From Chlorops oryzae (lineage: Eukaryota > Arthropoda > Insecta > Diptera > Chloropidae), in contig CM035806.1 in assembly GCA_020466095.1 (NCBI GenBank), positions 112,623,401 through 112,687,400 on the forward strand: a DNA stretch of 64,000 nt, written 5' to 3'. A model generated the notes under the pieces. It did no database searches. It was not told the DNA's origin and was given only the letters and a program-made list of their open reading frames with translations. This document shows, in pieces, positions 22,220-32,105 of the stretch (position 1 is the stretch's first letter; each line of letters begins with the position of its first letter). Both the position numbers and the translations under genes were made by a program.

Positions 22220-22984
22220 TTACGGTCTCAGTGTCAATCCTTCCCTTTGCAATGCTGCCAAAAATTCGGTTAGGACCTGCACCCCTTCGACTGCGGTTTT
22301 AGTTGCAATGATCACTTCGTCCACACAGCTAATGATTTTGTCTTTGTGAGTTAAATCTCGAATTAGTCTGACCACCATCTCCTGAAACACCATTGGCGCA
22401 TTGACAAGTCCAAATGGCATAACATTATGCTCAAACAGTCCGTCTGGCGTTAAGAATGCCGTGTATTTCTTACTGCTTTTACTGAGTGGTATCTGGTAGT
22501 ATCCTGTTGTCATATCCAGCGTCGTAAAAACGAACCCTCCTGACAATTTCGCCAACTGCTCCTCAACGACCGGCATCGGAAACTGTTTCTTGATGATTAC
22601 CGCATTCAGCGTACGGTAGTCGACGCACATTCGATATTCGTTATTGTTATTCTTCACCAGAACCACAGGTGCTGCATGAGGCGATACGCTGGGTCATATT
22701 ATTTAGTGCCTCAGAAGATTGTCCACAATCGCCAACAAAACCGGACGCTTCATCAATGGTACCATGTAGCGTTTGCCAACAATTGGTTCATCCGTCCTGG
22801 CTATGATTTCCATTTCCGTGGTTTTACAACGACCAAGAGTCGACAAATCCTCTGCACAACAGCTTTTGAATTCCCTTAGGACTTCCTTAACCTGTTCGCG
22901 ATCTTCGGGATTAAGGGTTTCGCCCACATTGAAGCTTTTGTTCCAAATCGTCATCTCTTTAACCACTCCTGAGTCAATTGCCAA
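22220..22984 (-). pseudogene. Gypsy reverse transcriptase core (G1)
   Basis: Palm-domain motifs: YRMCVDYRTLNA, FTTLDMTTGYYQIPL (catalytic Asp present) and MPFGLVNAPMVFQ. The usual Y-x-D-D box reads CVDE (near 22312), so the second catalytic Asp is Glu and the Tyr is Cys. An upstream part (22984 to 22703) holds the segment before the palm, separated by a frameshift near 22690. The altered active site argues that this copy could not replicate by itself. Confidence 0.85.
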
Positions 22985-23020
22985 AATACAGTTGTCCCGA
23001 CAGATAACATCTCTTCCGAT

Positions 23021-24180
23021 TTATAGTGGGTGCGTCATCATTTCGTCCGGAACCACTAAGAGTGTTGCCGACAGCTCTTGACCGTCGATTCCCAGATTAA
23101 CTTCAATCGCCCTGTCGCTGGTCACGGTTGCACCACCAAATCCACAAAGTTTTTTCACACATGCCTTCTGAGTGATATCGTCAGGCACAATGGATTCCGA
23201 AATAAGAGAACAATCGCTTCCCGTGTCGATGAACCCTTGATATTGCTGACCAAAGAGTTGAATCGCTTTTACCACTGGTGATATTTCTCGTGATTTCGCC
23301 GCATCCACTATAGCTATGAATTTCTGGTCACTTTTACAATGACTCGCTTCATGACCAGTTTTATTGCATTTTGAACATCTCTGCTTTCGTTGTGGCAAAG
23401 GACAGTTAATCGAAATGTGTCCTTGTTTCTTACAATTGTAGCACGTAATTTCCGACTTCGTTTGCTTTGACTTGTTTGCTTCCGAAACATTATGGACATC
23501 TGTTTTGTTTGATTTCTCATTTGTACTCGGGGTGTTTGTCCCAGGCGATTGTTTTTTTATTTCGTTATATTTACAATAGAAGGTAATATCGCGCAAAAGT
23601 TCGTTGCATGTACTATACACCTTTGAAATAGCTTTCTTCAAATCGTTGTCTCGCATTCCGTTTATAATATGTCGAATAATCGCCATTTCGGTGAGTCCTC
23701 CTCTTTTCCCGTAAGACAGCATTCCGTAGAAATACTCTACAGGAGTCTCATTACCTGCGCGTTGTGTTCGAGACATTTTTATGTGAATGTCGACTTCGTC
23801 TTCCAACGATGGAATTCGTGTAATAATTTATTGGCGAACTCATTCCACGTAAAGAGTCTACCCAATATTTCGCTGGGCCACGTAACTTCTGCTGAACACA
23901 AAACATTACAGATTGGTCGTTCCATCTATTCGCCTGTTTAAAGGTTTCGACCCGCTGAATAAATTGCCTTATATTGATTGATTTGTCCGATGATTGGTAA
24001 AATTCGGGTAAAATAGCTTTCATAAATTCGATGTTGCCGAGCGAAGCCTCATGTCGATCTGTGACAACATGACTGTTGAACGGAGTATGCTGCTCAGATA
24101 CTGTAGGGTACGGCGCACAATCAACATGTTGACAACCGAATGTTGCGTGCGCACTTACTTCTTGCTGACTGTGTGTTGTA
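23021..24180 (-). pseudogene. Gypsy gag C-terminal part and protease (G1)
   Basis: The capsid region (24175 to about 23810) has the segment PEFYQSSDKSINIRQFIQRV, followed after a frameshift near 23800 by a 261-aa frame. That frame carries two knuckles (CYNCKKQGHISINC and CSKCNKTGHEASHC) and then the aspartic protease site DTGSDCSLI. Gag and protease appear continuous in one frame, so gag-pro fusion is likely. The part upstream of 24181 belongs to the same gene and is displaced by the TIR insert. Confidence 0.8.
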
Positions 24181-25867
24181 CCAAAGAGTATTAATAAATA
24201 AAGAGCCGCCAATGTACTCTATCGGCTCTCTTAGCATTTTGAAAATGCTGGCCTCCTTATTACGATACACCTTGTCCCTATGCCATTTCGTCTCACATCA
24301 CAAAGCGAATGCTGATTGAAAACAAAAATGCGCAACGCGAGTGCGAGAAACGTGCGTAAATGAACATTTAATGAATGAATTGTGCGTTTGCTTATGCGCA
24401 GAGAAAAAAGGGATGGAAATTTTTTTATGCTTGTGCGCATGCAAAAGCTCCTTGACGATACGAAGAAAAAATAGCCGAACACAGTGTGCAATATTTGACT
24501 ATTTCAAATCTTTCTTCAAAAAAGTTCTATTTTACTTATTATTGATATAATTTTTATAGTAAAATAAAAATTGAAATGTTATCAATTTGTTTCTAGACAT
24601 TAAGAAAGCTATTTTGCTGAATTTTATATTCATAATTTATAGTTCATGAAAATTTTTTCATAAAATGAAAGGAAGAGAATCGATATTTGCACACTGTATC
24701 ATTCTTTTGAAATTTTTTTTAGTAGCATTGATTGAAATGAGCAAAATTCGTTCAAGGAAGGACGGTGGAAGGGAAAAGAAGTTCTATATGTATGAGCATA
24801 AGAATGCTTGTATGTATTTAAAATGGAATGATTCAGCTTGGTTACATTCGATGGTGCAAATACGATGTCCGTTGAAGACCCACAAAAAAGTTTTTTGAAA
24901 ATTTCAATTTTGCTATTGACTTCAACAATTTTTTCTCTTACATTTAATTTTAATATTTTGGTAATATTCACAAAAATCCTTAAATTTATTGAACAAATTT
25001 CAATATAAAGGCAATTCAAAAAGTCTTCTAAAATTCATTTTTAATTTAGCCCCACCTAAAGGGAGTATTTTTACAGCTGAAAATACTAATTACAGCAGAG
25101 GATAAAATTAAAAGAGATTTTAGAAGACGTTGTAGATTATATAATTTTTAATATCAAAAGTAAAATTTTATTAGCATCAGAAAAACATCAGAAAAAAGAT
25201 TTTTTTCGATTGCTAAAAATAAACATTTCGTAATAGAAATGTTTGGATCCTAAGCCCGAAAAAATATTTAAGTAAATAAAATTAAATTATAAAAAGGGTC
25301 GAATTAAAACTAAAAACACTAGCACATAATGTTACAAAAGGTAATCGAAGCGACCAGGCTTCGACTTTTTCGCATTTAGCGCCGCGCAAGTCACCCTACA
25401 GAACCATACGGTAGTGACTTTGCATTGGTCACGTAGAAACAGGAAAACAGCATAAGCGACCAACTCGAAAAACGATTTTTGAATTTTTCAGCGGCCGAAA
25501 TTTGCAAAGGCACACAACGGCCAAATACAAACGTACGTATGTACATTGGCGCACACACCAACTCATATATGCGCATAAGTAAGGCACGCAATCGAAAGAA
25601 TAACAGCACAGCGCCGAAAAACTATAAGACATGAAAACCGTTTCTCAATGCGTAAAGGCGAGAAGTCAGATTTTCGTTTTTGTTTTGATCCTTTCTATCA
25701 ATTCCTACATTTCGAGTGTCTTTCTTTCCTCGATTTCATGCTTTGTGAGCGTTTCAGTTTTCAAAGCATAGTGTATCGTAATGCGGAGGCCAGCATCGAG
25801 AATGAGTGAAAAATGGCATTCGCCATAGAGTACGTTGGTGGCTCTTATATATATTAATACTTATTGG
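24181..25867. mobile_element. TIR element inserted in G1 gag
   Basis: About 100 bp at each end are imperfect inverted repeats (CCAAAGAGTATTAATAAATA and CCAATAAGTATTAATATATA, then GTACTCTAT and CTGGCCTCC..ATTACGATACA). The flanks are TTGTA and TTGCA. Removing the insert and one 5-bp flank rejoins G1 gag in frame (..YQRA then THSQQ..). The interior is AT-rich with no clear transposase. The superfamily is not assigned. Confidence 0.65.
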
Positions 25868-26495
25868 TTGCACGTTGATACAAATGCGCATTGTGGGTTT
25901 GTGTACATTGAGAGAGCAAACCATTTCTGACATGTTCCCCGAGAGCATTTACGATCTCAAACATTTGGTTACGTTGCGAAGGCATGTATGCCTTCATGTT
26001 CGACGAGACATTGCATCGAACATCTGAAATGCCAGCGAGGTGTATGTTCGATGATGATGACGTCAACCTTCCAGCGCTCGGATTTCCATGATGTTCGACC
26101 GACGATGAACTAACGTGCGATGGTGTGCGTGTGCTCGCACCCTATGTCGATGTACCGATGCCTGTAACGGAGATAATTGGCGATGCCGTTCCCTTTGCTA
26201 GCAGAAACTGATTCGTGTTCCGTTCGAGAGAACCTTCTTGCAGACCCAGTTGATTTCGTGGAGAAGACATTTGCACAGGTACAAATTGACGCTCTTGTAC
26301 CTCTCGTAGTTATCTTTCCAATTCGTCCAACCGCTTCCGCAAAGCTCCCTCAGAATTCTCCACAAGACTGTGGAACAAATCCGCATGCCCCTCAAGCCTT
26401 TCGAGGAGTTCTTGGCGTTTACCTGATGACGGTAAATTCAGTTCTCTGCATCGTTGTCGTAGCTCTTCCACGTTTGATCGGCGTGTCGATGGCAT
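25868..26495 (-). pseudogene. Gypsy gag N-terminus with SAP-like domain (G1)
   Basis: Starts MPSTRRSNVEELRQRCRE and continues with LPSSGKRQELLERLEGH, a good SAP-domain pattern (helix, SGK-x-ELLERL). SAP motifs at the start of gag are known in some fly Gypsy elements and are thought to help chromatin or DNA contact. In-frame stops occur near 26311 and 26150, and the frame resumes to 25854. It is followed by the TIR insert and then the rest of gag. Confidence 0.75.
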
Positions 26496-26717
26496 TTTTC
26501 CCGTAAAGACGCTTGCAACTCTCTTTCAATACACGCACACACGTCGGCGTTTCTGTTGAAGACGTTGCTTATATGTATGCGCAGGCATCCAACCTTCTGA
26601 CTTTGTCAAATATTAATTTCCAATCAACGCGCGATTCAATTATAAAGTCTTTATTAAAAAAACAAAAAAAGACTCAAAATAACTTCTTTTAAATGCCAAA
26701 ATTAAACTTCCAAAATA

Positions 26718-28004
26718 ACAGGTTGGCTGATAAGTCCCCGGTCTGACACATAGATGGCGTCGCTAGTATTAAATGCATATTATTTTTATATAGTGGCAAC
26801 CTTCAAATGATTCGTGTCAAAATTTGACGTCTGTAAGTCAATTAGTTTGTGAGATAGAGCGTCTTTTGTGAAGCAACTTTTGTTATTGTGAAAAAAATGG
26901 AAAAAAAGGAATTTCGTGTTTTGATAAAATACTGTTTTCTGAAGGGAAAAAATACAGTGGAAGCAAAAACTTGGCTTGATAATGAGTTTCCGGACTCTGC
27001 CCCAGGAAAATCAACAATAATTGATTGGTATGCAAAATTCAAGCGTGGTGAAATGAGCACGGAGGACGGTGAACGCAGTGGATGCCCGAAAGAGGTGGTT
27101 ACCGACGAAAACATCAAAAAAATTCACAAAATGATTTTGAATGACGGTAGAATGAAGTTGATCGAGATAGCAGAGGCCTTAAAGATATCAAAGGAACGTG
27201 TTGGTCATATCATTCATCAATATTTGGATATGAAAAAGCTCTGTGCAAAATGGGTGCCGCGCGAGCTCACATTTGACCAAAAACAACAACGTGTTGATGA
27301 TTCTGAGCGGTGTTTGCAGCTGTTAACTCGCAATACACCCGAGTTTTTGCGTCGATATGTGACAATGGATGAAACATGGCTCTATCACTACACTCCTGAG
27401 TCCAATCGACAGTCGGCTGAGTGGACAGCGATCAGTGAACCGTCTCCAAAGCGTGAAAAGACTCAAAAGTCCGCTGGCAAAGTAATGGCCTCTGTTTTTT
27501 GGGATGGGCATGGAATAATTTTTATCGATTATCTTGAGAAGGAAAAACCATCAACAGTGACTATTATATGTTTGGAGCGTTTGAAGGTCGAAATCGCGGC
27601 AAAACGGCCCCATATGAAGAAGAAAAAAGTGTTGTTCCACCAAGACAACGCACCGTGCCACAAGTCATTGAGAACGATGGCAAAAATTCATGAATTAGGC
27701 TTCGAATTGCTTCCCCACCCACCGTATTCTCCAGATCTGGCCCCCAGCGACTTTTTCTTGTTCTCAGACCTTAAAAAGATGCTCGCAGGGAAAAAATTTG
27801 GCTGCAATGAAGAGGTAATCGCCGGAACTGAGGCCTATTTTGAGGCAAAACCGAAGGAGTACTACCAAAATGGTATCAAAAAATTGGAAGGTCGTTATAA
27901 TCGTTGTATCGCTCTTGAAGGGAACAATGTTGAATAATAAAAACGAATTTTGACAAAAAAATGTGTTTTTCTTTGTTAGACCGGGGATTTATCAGCCAAC
28001 CTGT
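26718..28004 (+). mobile_element. Himar1-like mariner (irritans group), copy M1
   Basis: Inverted ends ACAGGTTGGCTGATAAGTCC flank a single transposase gene, and the TA target is duplicated (26716-26717 and 28005-28006). Length is 1287 bp, usual for mariner. Ends and protein are very close to what I know of the Himar1 type. It inserted into the G1 LTR. A second copy, reversed, is at 41513-42805. Confidence 0.9.
26897..27937 (+). pseudogene. mariner transposase, nearly intact (M1)
   Basis: 346 aa from the ATG at 26897 (the upstream GTG extension is ignored). The N-terminal paired HTH region is complete. The catalytic triad is visible: Asp in VTMDETWL (about residue 156), Asp in HQDNAPCH (about 247) and Asp in PDLAPSDFF (about 282), the D-34-D spacing of mariners. 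Between about residues 212 and 226 the reading frame is shifted: relative to copy M2, one base is lost near 27540 and five near 27572, so about 13 residues are wrong before the frame recovers. The frame stays open, but activity is doubtful. Confidence 0.85.
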
Positions 28005-28215
28005 TATATATAAATCAAACGGTTTAAAGTCGCGAACGCCGATCTCGACTCGTCTCACTCGTAGCGACGCTTCTTCTTATCTTAGGGTTGCTCGATACCT
28101 ATCTAGCGCGATAGTCTTACTCTGCGATTATCGGTTGCACTGTTATCGGTTGCACCGGTTACAAAATATTGATAGGTACTTTTTTATTTTCGTAAATTTG
28201 TACCCAGGTTTGACA

Positions 28216-28835
28216 GAGTACATTTGTATTGTAGCTTCAGCTGTAGCTTCACTATAATTGCAGCCTAACTCTTGTAACAGCCAAAACCTGGCTTTGCAGA
28301 TACAGTGTAACGTCCCCATAAATGTCGTGGCCAAAACTAGAAGAAGTGGTCGTAGAGCAATAAAATTTGGCATGGAAGTTTATTTGAATAAAATTAAGAA
28401 ACTGTGAAAAAATCTTAGAAATCCGTCGACTACCACGCCCACCTCTCATATAACTTAACATGCCAAAATCGTAAATTTTTTATTCGATTTGAAATTCGGC
28501 ACACACCTTACTTTGAACTTCCTTAGTCATAAAAAAATTGAATTGTAAAAATGCCTCTTCAAAGTTTGTAAAAAATCATGCATCAATAACTCAAGATCAA
28601 TAAAATTTAGTAAGATTTAATTTATTAGTAAGCCCAAATACTGATTATTCGTAATATATAAGCAACCGAAGTGTAGACTTCACCCCCAAAAAATACGGTC
28701 CTCCAAAAGCAGGAAAAATCGAGGGAAAAAATCACACTAATTGCATCTCTTTGAATTTCATTTTGTTTAATGGTGTGCATGCGAGTATGCCCAAATGAAA
28801 TATTTTTAATTCAAAAATTTTACTTTAATATGAAA
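28216..28835 (-). mobile_element. mini-me-like repeat C, copy 2
   Basis: Contiguous version of the repeat split at 1-1946. The stretch near 28275 (TGTAACAGCCAAAACC) resembles the TGTAACAGCCAGAAC segment near the 3' end of subfamily B, which suggests minus orientation. CCACGCCCAC is present at 28432. There is no (GTCY)n tract. The short frame at 28252-28461 is not convincing. Confidence 0.6.
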
Positions 28836-29319
28836 TGTACATTTAATAATTTGGTACAATATGTATAATAGAAACGATAAAATAAATAAACGTTTTAGTC
28901 GCTATCGTTTTCATGTACACAGAAAAATATGACCACATAAAATCGATAAGATCCCCTTATTGAGCGACTTTATAGAGAAATCTGCTTAATTTATATAAAT
29001 AATATGCTTTTTCCATAGAGAAAACTATTTGAATATATAATTCATGTGAAATCCTTATTATTTCTGTTGAAAAATATGGAAAACTTCTTAATATAGTCAA
29101 ATAACAAGGTGACCATATCAATCAAACTATGTGACATTCTTATAAAAATGACGTTTTGATATGATATCCTTATTGAAAGAAAATCGCTTTAAGAAAAAGC
29201 GTTTTTAATATAAAAAGCAAGACTTATTGATTTCAGCAACTATATGAATTCCGTACCTATTCATTCCATAGTTTAAAAAAAAAACCTGGGTTTTTGCACT
29301 TACATTGATATAATCAATC

Positions 29320-29400
29320 TAGCAAGCTCAAAGCATATCGAGCGATGGAATCTGTAATCTGGAAGGTCCGAGTTCGAATTCGAACCCTGTCGCAGGGAAA
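29320..29400 (+). repeat. tRNA-like module in T1
   Basis: The segment ends with a B box (GAGTTCGAATTCGAACCC) and CTGTCGCAGGG, and matches the module at 40845-40918 (CTGTAATCTGGAAGGTCC against TTGTAACCTGGAGGGCTC). The A box is weak. The B box is a palindrome (GTTCGAATTCGAAC), so it reads on both strands. Confidence 0.45.
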
Positions 29401-29565
29401 AGAATTTGTCTTTGTTCTTTCAAGAAATTCCTATAGAATCTTTTTTTAAATATTTTAATTATAAAAGGTTTGAAAAAATCTTTTATTTCTCAGTTTTTTT
29501 AAATAATTTTATTGTTAAATATTCTACTTTTCCAAAAAAAAAAAAATAATAATAATAATAAATCG

Positions 29566-29605
29566 ACGCTCGCTGGGGCAGGGATCGAACCCAACAACCT
29601 TGTTT
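29566..29605 (-). repeat. tRNA-like B-box module, opposite strand, in T1
   Basis: The complement reads TTGGGTTCGATCCCTGCCCC, a near-consensus B box, followed by a T-rich run. The same arrangement occurs at 41178-41215. Confidence 0.45.
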
Positions 29606-29776
29606 TTTTACAAGAATTCATATCAAAATTATAAGTTATCTTCTTAACTTTTCGTTCAATTTTTCGTTAAAATAAAAGTTTTTCTATGGTTTCAATAAGA
29701 TTATCTTCTTGGATAAAAACCATAGAGAAATCTTTTTTTTTTTTCTTCCATTTTATGTGGTATCGTTTTCTCTGTG

Positions 29777-30445
29777 TGGGAAAAGTCTAATGACGAATCG
29801 CTGGAACCAATGTAAGTAAGGTCAATGTCGTCGAGGGCTGTGTCTTCATCATCCTCAATCTCTTGGTTTGATTCTAAAAAACGTCAATTGCTTAATCACG
29901 CTATTAGTTTTTACTATATAGCCTTCTTTCAGCTGTAATCATTGGTTCCGATGATAAAAGCAAATGTGTAAGGGTTTTGTTCCAGAGTTCCCTTTAGTTT
30001 TTCCTTGTGTTTTCTAACCGAAACTTTCGAAACTCGTTATGTTGAGCCTCGAGTGCCTCTTCGGTAAAAAAAAACCAATAGGTATACTGAAATATTTAAT
30101 TATATCGCAACCATTAACTAGAATTTTATGAACAGTAACTGGCATGTAGAACCATGAATATTTTGCAATGTAAAACATATACTGTTTATTTTTTACCGCT
30201 AGAGAGTGTTGGTAAAATTAAAGAAAATATTGGTTTTTATAATTAATGTAGCTATACATATTAAATACTTTTTTAAGAATAATTATTAAATATACCAAAT
30301 CTAATTTTATTAAATTAAATTATAATTTATAACATAAATTATAAAGCTCTATGCTCCCTAATAACCGCATTTGAAAAAAAAAAATATAAATTTCACTTTT
30401 TTTTCAAAATGCATACAAAAAAATTGGGGCAGAATTTTGTTTTTA
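29777..30445 (-). pseudogene. possible broken coding remnant, unknown family
   Basis: On the minus strand, a T-rich stretch ending TTTTTTAG (near 29885) precedes a short acidic exon-like frame (EIEDDEDTALDDIDLTYIGS), and upstream frames give charged peptides (near 30080 to 29960). This could be a terminal exon of a transposon gene or chance. The rest of the interval to 30445 is AT-rich with no feature. Confidence 0.2.
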
Positions 30446-30790
30446 GAACGAAGTTCTTTATGAAACGATAGCGACAGGGGGCCTAGTCGAGAAAAAGTAA
30501 GATTCCGTTATTATTTTGCGTTACCAAAAAGTGAAGTTCGCAAAAAAGGATATAATAACCTTAGCAGAGAGAAAGAAATATACCTATATTTATGTAAAAT
30601 GACTTGGTGATTCGGCCGCGATATTATACTTTTTAGGCGACACTTATTTTCGACGATATTACGAAAAAACAATTAATTATTAAATTCAGAAAATACACTG
30701 ACACATACATACATACATGCATTCAAAACAAACAAAACAAAAAGTGGTGCGGCCAGACTGAAAGTTTTCAGAATATCCCCGATTAGTGGA
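30446..30790 (+). repeat. dispersed repeat R1, copy 1
   Basis: About 345 bp from TTTTAGAACGAAGTTC to TTTTCAGAAT..CCGATTAGT. It is repeated in inverse orientation at 60397-60745 with scattered differences. It contains a CGGCCGCGATATTATACTTT segment and (ACAT)n near 30700. There are no inverted ends and no frame. It could be part of a longer element not otherwise present here. Confidence 0.65.
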
Positions 30791-30801
30791 TTTTTGCAAA
30801 T

Positions 30802-31101
30802 ATTAGGTGTAGTAAAAAGAAATTTTTTCAATAGATGGCGTTATTTATCTGCATCTCGCGTTGTATAAGTCCGATCGTGTTCCGCTAGGGGGCATTAGAA
30901 AGATGACAGTTCCTACTAAAAAAGCTTTTTTGACACTTTTTTGATTGATTGATTCAGTTTTGTTTGAGAGCTTGTCAAAGATGGACATCAGCAAAGAGAA
31001 AATTCGCTACATTTTACAGTTTTTCTTCGATAAGGGAGAAAACGCAAGCCAGGCGGCTGAAAATGTGAATAGCGTTTATGGACCTGATACTGTAACAGCC
31101 T
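30802..31101 (+). pseudogene. 5' fragment of a second mariner type
   Basis: Begins with a terminal-repeat-like TTAGGTGTAGTAAAAAGAAA. The ATG at 30981 opens a frame whose start is MDISKEKIRYILQFFFDKG and continues ASQAAENVNSVYGPDTVTA before stopping. This is the N-terminal HTH of mariner-type transposases, but of a lineage different from M1 and M2. Everything after about 40 residues is missing. Confidence 0.7.
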
Positions 31102-31667
31102 AACCTAATATATAAGGCCATTTTAGGTAACTTAGAGCGAATTTCACCAAGCATATTTAAATACGAATTGTCTTTTAATCACAGATTTTTATTTTCCCCA
31201 TCCTGAATGGCAGCTCGTACTTAAATGTCCGATATCGGGCACATAAATAGAGTTCATGCAGCCCTGTATATTCCTAATGGAAACAGCTGATTTAAGAAGA
31301 AAAATATTCTTTTTGAAGAGTTACCCAGCAAACATTTACCTGAATTAAATATATCAAACAGTTTTCGCTTTTTCTATTTTAGTTTGACTTTTGAACTACT
31401 TGAAATTTGACGTTTCTCAGACCAAAGAGTATACTATTAGTAAAGACATTGTATTTCTCTCATTTTTTGACGTCAACCCATCGCACAACCACGATTCGTG
31501 AGAGCGATGCAAGCTGAACATGTTCAGGCTATCAAAACAAATTTCTTGCTTGCTTGCTTGTGTGCATGAACGAGCACCTGAACGAAAAATCAATGAGAAC
31601 GAATTGATGCCAAGGCCGCATTTTGTCATAAGAAAATATTTAGTGTTCGTTTTTATTATTAATTCTT
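31102..31667. other. no gene; one CCCAGCA-type end
   Basis: AT-rich. A CCCAGCAAACATTTACC motif at about 31330 matches the ends of the element at 40585-42985, but no partner end is found before 31667. The frames at 31417-31629 and 31520-31741 have no recognisable domain; the second runs into LOA sequence out of frame. Confidence 0.45.
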
Positions 31668-32105
31668 CAAACGCCCAAGGCCTTTCGCCCTATCAGCCTC
31701 AGCTCATTTCTCCTAAAAACAATGGAGAAAATGCTGGATAGATATATCAGGGAAACGTCACTTAGCGTCTTCCCACTGAGCGGAAAACCGTTTGCTTATC
31801 AAGCAGGGAAATCAACTGAAACAGCCATACATAGCCTGATGACGACCATCAAGAAGGCATTGGCGGCAAAAGAAGTTGCCCTAGGGGCTTTTCTGGACAT
31901 CCAAGGTGCTTTTGACAACACCGCCTTTGATGCAATCAGAGCAGCCATGAATCGGAAAAACATAGAATCCGTCATAGTGAAATGGACCATATCAATGCTA
32001 GAAAGCAGACGAATCACGGCCCAACTCGGCAGCGTCTCCAAGACCATTAAAGCCACTAGAGGATGCCCACAAGGATGGGTCCTATCACCTCTACTATGGA
32101 ATATA

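Larger units (their letters stand above)
20537..28215 (-). mobile_element. Ty3/Gypsy LTR retrotransposon G1, 3' truncated
   Basis: Minus-strand order: 5' LTR (28215 to 26604, split by a mariner), SAP-domain gag start (26495), gag with two CCHC knuckles, protease, RT, RNase H and integrase, ending abruptly at 20537 against mini-me B2. No 3' LTR and no env-like frame are seen. A 1.7 kb TIR element splits gag (24181-25867). The pol order (PR-RT-RH-IN) defines Ty3/Gypsy; the clade is not assigned. Confidence 0.85.
26604..28215 (-). repeat. 5' LTR of G1, interrupted by mariner M1
   Basis: On the minus strand the LTR begins TGTCAAACC at 28215 and ends ATTTGACA at 26604, giving 7-bp inverted ends (TGTCAAA/TTTGACA). 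It carries an AATAAAG signal near its 3' end (about 26660). Without the mariner it is about 323 bp. The gag leader follows directly. Confidence 0.7.
28918..29776. mobile_element. TIR element carrying tRNA-like modules (T1)
   Basis: Inverted ends CACAGAAAAATATGACCACA and CACAGAGAAAACGATACCAC. The right sub-terminal segment (complement: TTTCTCTATGGTTTTTATCC) matches the left arm of T2 at 9095. Inside are a plus-strand tRNA-like module (29320-29400) and a minus-strand B-box module (29566-29605), here convergent. No target duplication could be established and no protein is encoded. Confidence 0.6.

Noticed and set aside
20537..28215. G1 as an endogenous retrovirus with env
   Set aside because: The element ends within integrase; no envelope-like frame or 3' LTR is present.
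29777..30080. Host gene with a small intron
   Set aside because: An acceptor-like TTTTTTAG and an acidic exon are present, but no donor or second exon in a compatible frame could be supported; listed only as a low-confidence remnant.
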